A DNA stretch of 64,000 bases, taken from Cryomorpha sp963741985. GTDB taxonomy: Bacteria; Bacteroidota; Bacteroidia; Flavobacteriales_D; Cryomorphaceae. The DNA lies in NCBI GenBank assembly GCA_963741985.1, contig CAVUKD010000002.1, forward strand, positions 248,001 through 312,000. The letters are read 5' to 3'. The first letter of the stretch is position 1. Every line of letters begins with the position of its first letter. The notes under the pieces are model-generated. The model was not told the DNA's origin, ran no database searches, and was given only the letters and a program-made list of their open reading frames with translations. Of the stretch, positions 56,989-64,000 are shown piece after piece. A program made the position numbers and the translations under genes.

Positions 56989-58272
56989 TCAAGGAAGATA
57001 CTTAAAATCCTTTCCGGGATAGTAAGCCATTTTACCAAGCTGCTCTTCTATTCTCAAAAGCTGGTTGTATTTGGCGATACGATCCGACCTTGACGCACTT
57101 CCGGTTTTTATCTGGCCGGTGTTCAAAGCTACCGCAAGATCGGCGATCGTAGTATCTTCTGTTTCTCCCGATCGGTGGCTCATTACGGATGTGTACCCAT
57201 TTACTTTTGCGAGGTCAACTGCACTAATTGTTTCGGTAAGCGTGCCGATTTGATTAACTTTTATCAAAATCGAGTTGGCAATATCTTCGTCGATACCCCG
57301 CTTTAAACGTTTGGTATTGGTAACGAAAAGATCGTCACCCACCAATTGGATTTTAGCTCCAAGCTTTTTGGTCATTTCGGCCCAGCCTGACCAGTCATCT
57401 TCATCCAGACCGTCTTCGATACTTACAATTGGATATTTCTTAGCCCATTCGGCCATCATCGAAATCATATCACTTGAAGAAAGTTTCTCTCCGGATGAGC
57501 CCAGATGATATTTCTTATCTTCTTTGTTATAAAACTCGGAAGATGCAACATCGAGGGCGAGATAGACATCTTCACCGGGTTTGTAGCCCGCTTTTTCTAT
57601 TGCCTGCAAAATGATTTGCATAGCTTCTTCATTACTCCCAAGATTTGGTGCAAAACCCCCTTCATCCCCCACATTGGTTGAAAGGTTTTTGCTTTTCAGA
57701 ACTTCCTTGAGCTGATGAAATATCTCCACTCCCATCCGCAGCCCGCGCGAAAAGCTGTCCGCGCCAATAGGCATAATCATGAATTCCTGGACATCGACAT
57801 TGTTGTCGGCGTGGGATCCGCCATTTACGATATTCATCATCGGAATGGGAAGCGTGTTGGCGCTCACACCTCCGATGTATCGATAGAGATACTGACTGGA
57901 AGTGGATGCTGCCGCTTTGGCTACAGCCAAAGAAACCCCGAGAATAGCATTGGCTCCGAGCATACTCTTATTCTCAGTACCATCGATGCCCATCATGGCA
58001 CGATCGATAAGATTCTGCTCAAAAATATTCGCACCGTGCAATTCCTTGTTGAGCACTTCATTGACGTTGTGCACCGCTTTGGTCACACCTTTCCCGCCGT
58101 AGCGTGCCTTATCATCATCGCGCAATTCAACCGCTTCGTGCACACCTGTAGATGCGCCCGAGGGAACGGCGGCACGGCCTAAAACACCATTTTCGGTGAT
58201 TACATCCACCTCGATGGTGGGATTTCCACGAGAATCGAGAATTTCGCGTGCTTCAATTTTGCGTATGTACAT
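56989..58272 (-). CDS. eno: Enolase
   Basis: Glycolytic 2-phosphoglycerate dehydratase, cytoplasmic. At 427 aa it is full length: IEAREILDSRGNPTIEVDV at the start, GNKS-type loop ENKSMLGANAILGVS, catalytic region GDEGGFAPNLGSNEEA, metal ligands in ALDVASSEF, SIEDGLDEDDW and LVGDDLFVTN, and SHRSGETEDTTIADLAVAL near the end. It lies 8 nt behind carA. Its last about 32 codons and its terminator are duplicated in diverged form at 37.5-37.7 kb. Confidence 0.97.
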   Translation of the reverse strand: MYIRKIEAREILDSRGNPTIEVDVITENGVLGRAAVPSGASTGVHEAVELRDDDKARYGGKGVTKAVHNVNEVLNKELHGANIFEQNLIDRAMMGIDGTENKSMLGANAILGVSLAVAKAAASTSSQYLYRYIGGVSANTLPIPMMNIVNGGSHADNNVDVQEFMIMPIGADSFSRGLRMGVEIFHQLKEVLKSKNLSTNVGDEGGFAPNLGSNEEAMQIILQAIEKAGYKPGEDVYLALDVASSEFYNKEDKKYHLGSSGEKLSSSDMISMMAEWAKKYPIVSIEDGLDEDDWSGWAEMTKKLGAKIQLVGDDLFVTNTKRLKRGIDEDIANSILIKVNQIGTLTETISAVDLAKVNGYTSVMSHRSGETEDTTIADLAVALNTGQIKTGSASRSDRIAKYNQLLRIEEQLGKMAYYPGKDFKYLP

Positions 58273-58280
58273 CGTATATT

Positions 58281-59402
58281 TTATTCGTTAATTACAGAAA
58301 TTGAATCTTTTATATTGGCAACAAACTGATCAAAAAGATAACGTGAATCGTGCGGACCGGGAGATGATTCTGGGTGATATTGAACCGAGAAGACCGGCTT
58401 ATCCTTCATTCGCAGTCCGGCAAGTGTTCCGTCGTTTAAATGCTGGTGCGTGACAATAATATTTGATGCGCTTCCGACAGATTCCAAATCAACCACAAAA
58501 CCGTGATTCTGTGAAGTAATTTCACATTTACCCGTTTCCAGATTTTTCACCGGATGATTGATTCCCCGGTGACCGTTAAACATTTTGATTGTTTCGAGAC
58601 CGCATTGACGTGCAATAAGTTGGTGTCCGAGGCAAATACCAAAAACTGGTTTGCCGGTATCTATAACTTTACCAACCAGTTGAATCGTCTCGTCCATTAC
58701 AGACGGATCGCCCGGTCCATTCGAAAGCATAAATCCATCAGGATTCCAGGCTTCCATTTCCTCAATTGAAGTATCCATTGGAAAAACCCGGCAAAAACTA
58801 CCACGATCAGTGAGGCAGCGCAAAATATTCTTTTTGATTCCGAAATCAAGAACCGCCACTTTAAAAGTACTTTCAGGATCACCAGCATTGTAGGCCGCTT
58901 TGCAGGAAACTTTTGATGACAATTCCAATCCATCCATGGAAGGCACTTTGGAAAGAATTTCTTTCAGCTTATCGACATCGGTCACCTCGGAGGAGATAAT
59001 GGCATTCATTGCGCCTTTGCTTCGAATATGTCGAATAATTGCCCGGGTATCTACTTCGCGTATTGCTACTTTTCCATCACGTTCAAAATACTCCTGTAGC
59101 GATTCATTAGCTCCTGCCCTGCTATAATTTTCAGAGAACTTTTTGGTGACAAGACCGGAAATTTTAATGGATTCAGATTCGATTTCATCAAGATGGGTTC
59201 CATAATTGCCAATATGGGACGCTGCCATTACGACAATCTGACCATAATACGACGGGTCGGTAAAAATTTCCTGATAGCCTGTCATTCCGGTATTGAATGC
59301 TATTTCACCCGTGGTGGTACCTATAGATCCTGCTGCTAATCCTTCAAAAAAAGTTCCATCTTCGAGGAGTAGAATTGCAGGTTTATTGGGAAGTTGTTGC
59401 AT
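58281..59402 (-). CDS. carA: Carbamoyl-phosphate synthase small (glutaminase) subunit
   Basis: Supplies ammonia from glutamine for carbamoyl phosphate in pyrimidine and arginine synthesis. It is 373 aa from ATG 59402 (MQQLPNKPAILLLEDGTFF); the frame extends further upstream only through the rplQ terminator. The N-terminal domain has EIAFNTGMTGYQEIFTDPSY, and the class I glutamine amidotransferase domain has FGICLGHQ with the catalytic Cys and QYHPESSPGPHD with the catalytic His-Glu. No carB is next to it. Confidence 0.96.
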   Translation of the reverse strand: MQQLPNKPAILLLEDGTFFEGLAAGSIGTTTGEIAFNTGMTGYQEIFTDPSYYGQIVVMAASHIGNYGTHLDEIESESIKISGLVTKKFSENYSRAGANESLQEYFERDGKVAIREVDTRAIIRHIRSKGAMNAIISSEVTDVDKLKEILSKVPSMDGLELSSKVSCKAAYNAGDPESTFKVAVLDFGIKKNILRCLTDRGSFCRVFPMDTSIEEMEAWNPDGFMLSNGPGDPSVMDETIQLVGKVIDTGKPVFGICLGHQLIARQCGLETIKMFNGHRGINHPVKNLETGKCEITSQNHGFVVDLESVGSASNIIVTHQHLNDGTLAGLRMKDKPVFSVQYHPESSPGPHDSRYLFDQFVANIKDSISVINE

Positions 59403-59417
59403 GGGTACAAAATGATT

Positions 59418-59450
59418 AAAAAAAAGGGATAATGCCAAATGCATTATCCC
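59418..59450 (-). terminator. Intrinsic terminator of the ribosomal protein/rpoA operon
   Basis: On the minus strand GGGATAATGC-ATTTG-GCATTATCCC (59450-59426) is a perfect 10-bp stem with a 5-nt loop followed by eight T (59425-59418). It closes the operon after rplQ, so carA-eno need their own promoter or read-through. Confidence 0.93.
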
Positions 59451-59485
59451 CAAATATAAGATGAGTTTTAAACAAGTTATTACAC

Positions 59486-60187
59486 TTAAGCGTCCGTTCT
59501 TGGTGGTTTTCCATCAGATTTAGGATCCTTAGCGGGAATTTTCTCTTTCGCTTCAATCGCTTTCTCTTCAGAAGCCAGCTCTTGAGCGCGTACTTCTTCT
59601 TCTTTTTCTTTGCGTGCAGCCTCTTGAGCTTCCAATTCCTGCTTAGCCTCTCTTTCAGACTCATTAGCAGAATCGTCAGCCGCAGCTTTAGCTTCTTCTT
59701 TTGCTGGAGCATCACCTTTTGCCTCTGTTGCTTTTTCAGCCTTCGGAGCATCGGTTTTGGCTTCAGTACTTTTTTTACCACCTCGGCGGCTACGGCGTGT
59801 TTTAGATTTCGATTCTTCGAGCATCAACTCATTAAAGTCAACCAATTCGATCATACACATTTCTGCCGCATCACCTAATCGGTTTCCAAGTTTAATAATG
59901 CGGGTATATCCACCTTCGCGTTTAGCAACTTTCGGTGCTACTTCGCGAAAAAGCTCGGTAACGGCTTCTTTACTTTTCAAGCTGCTGAATGCCAAACGAC
60001 GCGAATGGGTAGAATCCGTTTTTGATTTTGTGATCAAAGGTTCTACGAATTTGCGGAGCGTTTTTGCTTTAGCAACCGTCGTATTGATGCGCTTATGTTC
60101 AATAAGCGAGCATGCCATATTCGAAAGCATTGCGCTTCGGTGACTTGCGGTGCGGCTTAATGCGTTATTGCGATTTCCGTGTCTCAT
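59486..60187 (-). CDS. rplQ: Ribosomal protein L17 with long acidic/basic C-terminal extension
   Basis: The N-terminal about 128 residues are a standard L17 (MRHGNRNNALSRTASHRSAM, GGYTRIIKLGNRLGDAAEMC). A low-complexity tail of about 105 residues rich in Ala, Glu and Lys follows (RRSRRGGKKSTEAKTDAPKA, EAQEAARKEKEEEVRAQ), making 233 aa where L17 is usually 115-160. The tail looks disordered. It is the last gene of the secY-rplQ operon. Confidence 0.96.
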   Translation of the reverse strand: MRHGNRNNALSRTASHRSAMLSNMACSLIEHKRINTTVAKAKTLRKFVEPLITKSKTDSTHSRRLAFSSLKSKEAVTELFREVAPKVAKREGGYTRIIKLGNRLGDAAEMCMIELVDFNELMLEESKSKTRRSRRGGKKSTEAKTDAPKAEKATEAKGDAPAKEEAKAAADDSANESEREAKQELEAQEAARKEKEEEVRAQELASEEKAIEAKEKIPAKDPKSDGKPPRTDA

Positions 60188-60232
60188 TATTGATATTCAT
60201 TCATCATTTTCAAAATTGAAAATGAAAGTGAT

Positions 60233-61225
60233 TTATTCTTTATCCAATTTATATTTGGCCACATTCATACCGAATGAAAGCCCTTTTGCCTCGATCAAAT
60301 CTTCAAGTTCCGTAAGTGATTTCTTACCGAAGTTTCGGAATTTCAACAGGTCATTTTTATTAAATGATACCAAATCACCAAGTGTTTCAATATCTGCTGC
60401 TTTAAGACAATTTAAAGCTCGTACGGAAAGATCCATATCTACCAACTTCGTTTTGAGAAGTTGACGCATGTGAAGCGACGTTTCGTCAAATTCTTCCGTT
60501 TCTGATTTCTCTTCATTGTCGAGTGTAATACGTTCGTCAGAGAAAAGCATAAAGTGGTGAATAAGAATTTTTGCAGCTTCCTGAAGTGAATCTTTCGGAG
60601 TAATGGATCCGTCAGTAGTCACATCAAAGACTAATTTTTCATAGTCTGTTTTTTGCTCTACACGATAATTTTCAATTGTATAATTTACCTTCCGAATAGG
60701 TGTAAAAATAGAATCAATGAAAATGGTTCCAATAGGTGCATTGGAAACTTTGTTCTCCTCAGAAGGACGATAACCGCGTCCTTTTCCAATATTCATTTCG
60801 ATTTCCAATTTCACTTTTTTCTCCATTCGGCAAATCACCAAATCGGGATTAAGTACTTGAAAAGCTGAAGTAAATTTGCCAATATCACCCGCTGAAAAAA
60901 CATCAGAACCACCAACCGTAATGGTTACTTTTTCTGTGTCAGTTGAGTCGATTTGTCTTTTGAAACGCACTTGTTTCAAGTTCAAAACGATTTCGGTAAC
61001 ATCTTCGACAACTCCTTCGATAGCTGAAAATTCGTGATCTACACCATCAATTTTTACTGAAGTGATGGCAAAACCTTCAAGCGATGAAAGAAGAATTCTG
61101 CGAAGGGCATTTCCAATTGTAATACCATAGCCCGGCTCCAAAGGTCTAAATTCAAATTGTCCCTGGTTGCTGTCCGAGTCGATCATTACGACCTTATCCG
61201 GTTTCTGAAAATCTAAAATGGCCAT
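60233..61225 (-). CDS. rpoA: RNA polymerase alpha subunit
   Basis: 330 aa, full length. The alpha-NTD has the dimerisation and assembly motif GYGITIGNALRRILLSSLEG. The alpha-CTD near 255-320 has SVRALNCLKAADIETLGDLV and LLKFRNFGKKSLTELEDLI, which contacts UP-element DNA and activators. It lies between rpsD and rplQ, as usual. Confidence 0.98.
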   Translation of the reverse strand: MAILDFQKPDKVVMIDSDSNQGQFEFRPLEPGYGITIGNALRRILLSSLEGFAITSVKIDGVDHEFSAIEGVVEDVTEIVLNLKQVRFKRQIDSTDTEKVTITVGGSDVFSAGDIGKFTSAFQVLNPDLVICRMEKKVKLEIEMNIGKGRGYRPSEENKVSNAPIGTIFIDSIFTPIRKVNYTIENYRVEQKTDYEKLVFDVTTDGSITPKDSLQEAAKILIHHFMLFSDERITLDNEEKSETEEFDETSLHMRQLLKTKLVDMDLSVRALNCLKAADIETLGDLVSFNKNDLLKFRNFGKKSLTELEDLIEAKGLSFGMNVAKYKLDKE

Positions 61226-61251
61226 TGTATGTGTGTCCTTAAAGGGTTTAA

Positions 61252-61860
61252 TTATTTTGAGTAAAGTTCGACGATGAGCTGTTCCTTGATATTTTCAGGG
61301 ATTTGCTCACGCGTAGGGTGCTGAATGTAAGTACCAGTCAAGCTACTGCGGTCGAAATCATACCAATCATGTTTTTTGGTTGTAGAACCGGTGAGTGAAT
61401 TGGAAATTATTTCGAGCGATTTAGATCTTTCGCGTACTCCGACTTTATCACCGGGTTTCAAGCTGTAAGATGGGATATTTACCACTTCGCCATTTACAGT
61501 AATATGTCTGTGTCCAACAAGCTGACGGGCGCCACGGCGTGTAGGCGATACTCCCATGCGGTAAACAACATTATCGAGACGTGCCTCGCAAAACTGGAGC
61601 AAAAGCTCACCGGTAATACCCATTTTGCGAGAAGCTTTATCAAACATTTTGGCAAACTGACGCTCAAGAATACCGTACGTGTATTTTGCTTTTTGTTTTT
61701 CAATCAGCTGAATAGAATATTCAGATTGTTTGTTTCGGCGTTTATTCGGACCGTGAAATCCGGGAGGATAATTCTTGCGCTCGAGAGCTTTATCCGGACC
61801 AAAAATTGGTTCTCGAAAACGTCGTGCTACTTTTGATTTTGGGCCTGTATATCGTGCCAT
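61252..61860 (-). CDS. rpsD: Ribosomal protein S4
   Basis: 202 aa. The N-terminus ARYTGPKSKVARRFREPIFG is typical of the Bacteroidota S4. The S4 RNA-binding domain follows (RLDNVVYRMGVSPTRRGARQ, VGHRHITVNGEVVNIPSY). It is a 16S rRNA-binding assembly initiator of the 30S subunit and an autoregulator of this operon in other bacteria. Confidence 0.98.
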   Translation of the reverse strand: MARYTGPKSKVARRFREPIFGPDKALERKNYPPGFHGPNKRRNKQSEYSIQLIEKQKAKYTYGILERQFAKMFDKASRKMGITGELLLQFCEARLDNVVYRMGVSPTRRGARQLVGHRHITVNGEVVNIPSYSLKPGDKVGVRERSKSLEIISNSLTGSTTKKHDWYDFDRSSLTGTYIQHPTREQIPENIKEQLIVELYSK

Positions 61861-61899
61861 AATTAATTTCTTTTTTGTCTTTTTAGATAGACGGAATGA

Positions 61900-62295
61900 T
61901 TATACTCTTCTTCTTTTAGGGGGACGACATCCGTTGTGTGGGATTGGGGTAACATCTACTATTTCTGTTACTTCAATACCCGCATTATGGATAGAACGGA
62001 TCGCTGATTCACGACCTGATCCGGGACCTTTTACAAAGACTTTTACTTTGCGCAAACCGGCTTCGTACGCCACCTTTGTGCAATCTTCGGCAGCAACCTG
62101 TGCTGCATACGGAGTGTTTTTCTTTGAACCACGGAACCCCTGTTTACCTGCTGTCGACCAGCTGATAACTTGTCCTGTACCGTTTGTAAGAGAGATAATA
62201 ATATTGTTGAAAGACGCACGGATATGCGCTTCTCCCACAGCATCCACTTTTACAACACGTTTCTTTTTAGCATTCGATTTGGCCATAGTTGACAA
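61900..62295 (-). CDS. rpsK: Ribosomal protein S11
   Basis: 131 aa. Motifs are GEAHIRASFNNIIISLTNGT, GFRGSKKNTPYAAQ and the basic C-terminus NGCRPPKRRRV. It is part of the 30S platform near the mRNA exit. Confidence 0.98.
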   Translation of the reverse strand: MSTMAKSNAKKKRVVKVDAVGEAHIRASFNNIIISLTNGTGQVISWSTAGKQGFRGSKKNTPYAAQVAAEDCTKVAYEAGLRKVKVFVKGPGSGRESAIRSIHNAGIEVTEIVDVTPIPHNGCRPPKRRRV

Positions 62296-62319
62296 TTTTT
62301 TACTCGAATCGATTATCGA

Positions 62320-62697
62320 TTATTTAGTAGCCTTTTTCTTGTTGGCAACAGTTTTACGTTTTCCTTTTCTTGTACGCGAGTTATTCTTCGTACGCTGACC
62401 ACGCAAAGGAAGTCCCGAACGATGGCGAACACCTCGGTAGCATCCGATATCCATCAGACGCTTAATATTGGTTTGGATTTCTGAGCGCAGAGCTCCTTCC
62501 ACTTTAAATTCTTCATTTAGAGTCTGACGAATTTTTGACAATTCATCATCATTCCAGTCTTCCACTTTCGTGTCTTCACTTACTTCGGCTTTCGCCAAAA
62601 TGTCTGAAGCACGGCTGCGACCGATTCCAAAAATGTAGGTTAAGCCCACTACACCGCGCTTATTTTTAGGTAAATCTATACCAGCTATCCTAGCCAT
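62320..62697 (-). CDS. rpsM: Ribosomal protein S13
   Basis: 125 aa. MARIAGIDLPKNKRGVVGLT, then YIFGIGRSRASDIL and the C-terminal RHRSGLPLRGQRTKNNSRTR with a Lys-rich end. It is a 30S head protein contacting the P-site tRNA and 23S rRNA bridges. Confidence 0.98.
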   Translation of the reverse strand: MARIAGIDLPKNKRGVVGLTYIFGIGRSRASDILAKAEVSEDTKVEDWNDDELSKIRQTLNEEFKVEGALRSEIQTNIKRLMDIGCYRGVRHRSGLPLRGQRTKNNSRTRKGKRKTVANKKKATK

Positions 62698-62713
62698 ATT
62701 CTATATCTTTTTC

Positions 62714-62830
62714 TTATCCTTGACGTTGCTTGAACTTCGGGTTCTTTTTGTTAATCACGTACAGACGTCCTTTGCGTCGTACGATTTTGCATTCTACAGA
62801 ACGCTTTTTAATACTTGCTCTTGTTTTCAT
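62714..62830 (-). CDS. rpmJ: Ribosomal protein L36
   Basis: 38 codons plus TAA, starting MKTRASIKKRSVECKIVRRK and ending NPKFKQRQG. It is between infA and rpsM, its conserved place. Only one Cys (residue 14) and no complete C-x2-C zinc set is seen, so it is the zinc-free (C-minus) type. Confidence 0.95.
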   Translation of the reverse strand: MKTRASIKKRSVECKIVRRKGRLYVINKKNPKFKQRQG

Positions 62831-62897
62831 AATCAATCGTTGTTCATCAGATGCAAAACGGAACGAATCTTCTCAGTTCAGCTCCTCGCTTCACACT

Positions 62898-63116
62898 TTA
62901 TTTATATCTGAATGTAATTCTACCTTTGGATAGATCGTATGGCGACATTTCCACCTTTACCTTATCTCCTGGTAAAATTTTGATGTAATGCATGCGCATT
63001 TTACCGGAGATATGAGCGACGATCACATGACCATTTTCAAGTTCTACCTTAAACATTGCATTCGACAATGCTTCTACAATAGTACCATCTTGCTCAATAG
63101 AGGCTTGCTTTGCCAT
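62898..63116 (-). CDS. infA: Translation initiation factor IF-1
   Basis: 72 aa, an S1/OB-fold protein of the usual size. Its motifs are EALSNAMFKVELENGHVIVA, HISGKMRMHYIKILPGDKV and the ending DLSKGRITFRYK. It binds the 30S A site during initiation. It is 23 nt downstream of secY and 67 nt upstream of rpmJ. Confidence 0.98.
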   Translation of the reverse strand: MAKQASIEQDGTIVEALSNAMFKVELENGHVIVAHISGKMRMHYIKILPGDKVKVEMSPYDLSKGRITFRYK

Positions 63117-63139
63117 AAAATACTTTCCTTTATCTTTTT

Positions 63140-64000
63140 TTAACCGGCCATACCAAAGGTTGATGCTCTTCCGGCGAGTTTACCGGTTTTCATCAATCCA
63201 TCGTAATGACGCATTAATAAATAACTTTCAATTTGTTGCAGAGTATCTAAAATTACCCCAACCATTATCAACAGCGATGTTCCACCGAAGAAAATGGCAA
63301 ATGCATGTTTTATCCCGGCTTGCATAGCAAATACTGGGAGAACGGCAATAATTCCCAAGAAGATCGCTCCGGGAAGTGTAATTCGGGAGAGGATCGTATC
63401 GAGAAAATCAGCGGTGGATCGGCCAGGCTTTACACCGGGAACAAAACCACCATTTCGCTTTAAATCATCCGCCATCTGATTTGGATTTACGGTTATGGCT
63501 GTATAGAAATACGTGAAGGCCACAATCATAACAAAAAAGATAGCATTGTACCAAAAGCCTGCAAAGTTAGCTAATTCTACGAAAAAACCAGACTGTGCGT
63601 CGGAATATTGTGCAATATAAAGCGGAACAAACATAATAGCTTGTGCAAAAATGATCGGCATTACGCCTGCACTGTTGACCTTCAAGGGGATATACTGACG
63701 TGCACCTTCGCTGTACTGACGGTTTCCAACTTGTCTTTTAGGAAACTGAATAGGTACACGCCGGACTGCTTGAACTAATGCAACGGTACCTCCGATTACC
63801 ACAAGAAGGGCAACCAATTCGATAAGGAGCATTACTAGTCCATTTCCTTCAGGCCCGGTAGCTGCGATTACTTCTTGGAAGAATGCTCCGGGAAGCCCGG
63901 CAATAATTCCAATCATAATGAGCAGCGAAATACCATTTCCAACTCCGCGATCTGTAATTCTTTCACCCAACCACATTACGAATAACGTACCACTCGTAAG
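63140..64000 (-). CDS. secY: Protein translocase subunit SecY (5' end outside window)
   Basis: The C-terminal 286 residues of the main channel subunit of the Sec translocon. The frame is open to the window edge (LTSGTLFVMWLGERITDRGV), so the N-terminal part is cut off. Visible features are the conserved GNGISLLIMIGI helix, the RRVPIQF loop, the NSAGVMPIIFAQ helix and the VKPGRSTADFLDTILSRITL loop. The end is TFGMAG. It heads the visible part of the operon running through rplQ. Confidence 0.97.
   Translation of the reverse strand, partial: LTSGTLFVMWLGERITDRGVGNGISLLIMIGIIAGLPGAFFQEVIAATGPEGNGLVMLLIELVALLVVIGGTVALVQAVRRVPIQFPKRQVGNRQYSEGARQYIPLKVNSAGVMPIIFAQAIMFVPLYIAQYSDAQSGFFVELANFAGFWYNAIFFVMIVAFTYFYTAITVNPNQMADDLKRNGGFVPGVKPGRSTADFLDTILSRITLPGAIFLGIIAVLPVFAMQAGIKHAFAIFFGGTSLLIMVGVILDTLQQIESYLLMRHYDGLMKTGKLAGRASTFGMAG

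Noticed and set aside
37401..57000. CRISPR array, suggested by regularly recurring core sequences
   Set aside because: The repeats are coding RHS-core segments spaced by kilobases with no short repeat-spacer pattern and no cas genes.
59416..59781. Lys-rich ORF overlapping rplQ
   Set aside because: It is an out-of-frame reading of the low-complexity rplQ tail and runs through the operon terminator.

Overview
The window is Bacteroidota chromosome, most likely Flavobacteriales-like. The evidence is type IX secretion (T9SS) C-terminal sorting domains of both type A and type B, a DUF4290 protein, the order secY-infA-rpmJ-rpsM-rpsK-rpsD-rpoA-rplQ-carA-eno, TAnnTTTG-type -7 boxes, weak Shine-Dalgarno use, and a MurA with Asp in place of the catalytic Cys. 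No rRNA, tRNA or CRISPR array was seen.

Layout. 1-7.3 kb (+): uvrA, a LOG-family gene and two exported SPOR-domain proteins. 7.35-7.72 kb: a 185-bp tandem duplication. 7.8-21.8 kb (-): comEC, a T9SS type A protein, gapdh, a four-gene operon (three SurA/PpiC-type envelope foldases and a MoxR ATPase), guaB and a T9SS type B protein. 22.7-25.4 kb (+): DUF4290-murA and a TlpA-like thioredoxin. 25.6-26.3 kb: a decayed T9SS protein gene. 27-31 kb (+): grpE-dnaJ, nadC and a YihY-family gene. 31.3-35.5 kb: a small secreted protein and a large choice-of-anchor-L T9SS protein. 35.9-37.4 kb (-): a helical repeat protein. 57-64 kb (-): eno, carA and the end of the ribosomal protein/rpoA operon, running into a truncated secY.

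The most interesting region is 37.5-56.6 kb, a polymorphic-toxin island. A predicted outer-membrane barrel protein (494 aa) overlaps by 4 nt a 2726-aa Sec-exported RHS/YD-repeat protein. That gene is followed by a putative immunity lipoprotein and then by a chain of displaced RHS C-terminal tails. Each tail is followed within 12 nt, or with overlap, by a small lipoprotein or membrane protein gene. The tails share short stretches of nearly identical core DNA and then diverge, which is the signature of a tail-swapping cassette array. All six immunity candidates carry export signals or membrane segments, suggesting that the toxins act on the cell envelope. A RAYT (IS200-like) transposase with REP-type hairpins interrupts the array, and an XRE regulator sits at its distal end.

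The island is bracketed by two copies, in the same orientation, of the 3' end of eno plus its terminator. One is the real eno. The other, at 37.5 kb, is a diverged tail fused to an RHS-core scrap and to a segment that may come from a mobile-element primase. This suggests the island arrived by, or was shaped by, recombination at the eno 3' end. Functions of the individual toxin tails could not be recognised from sequence.
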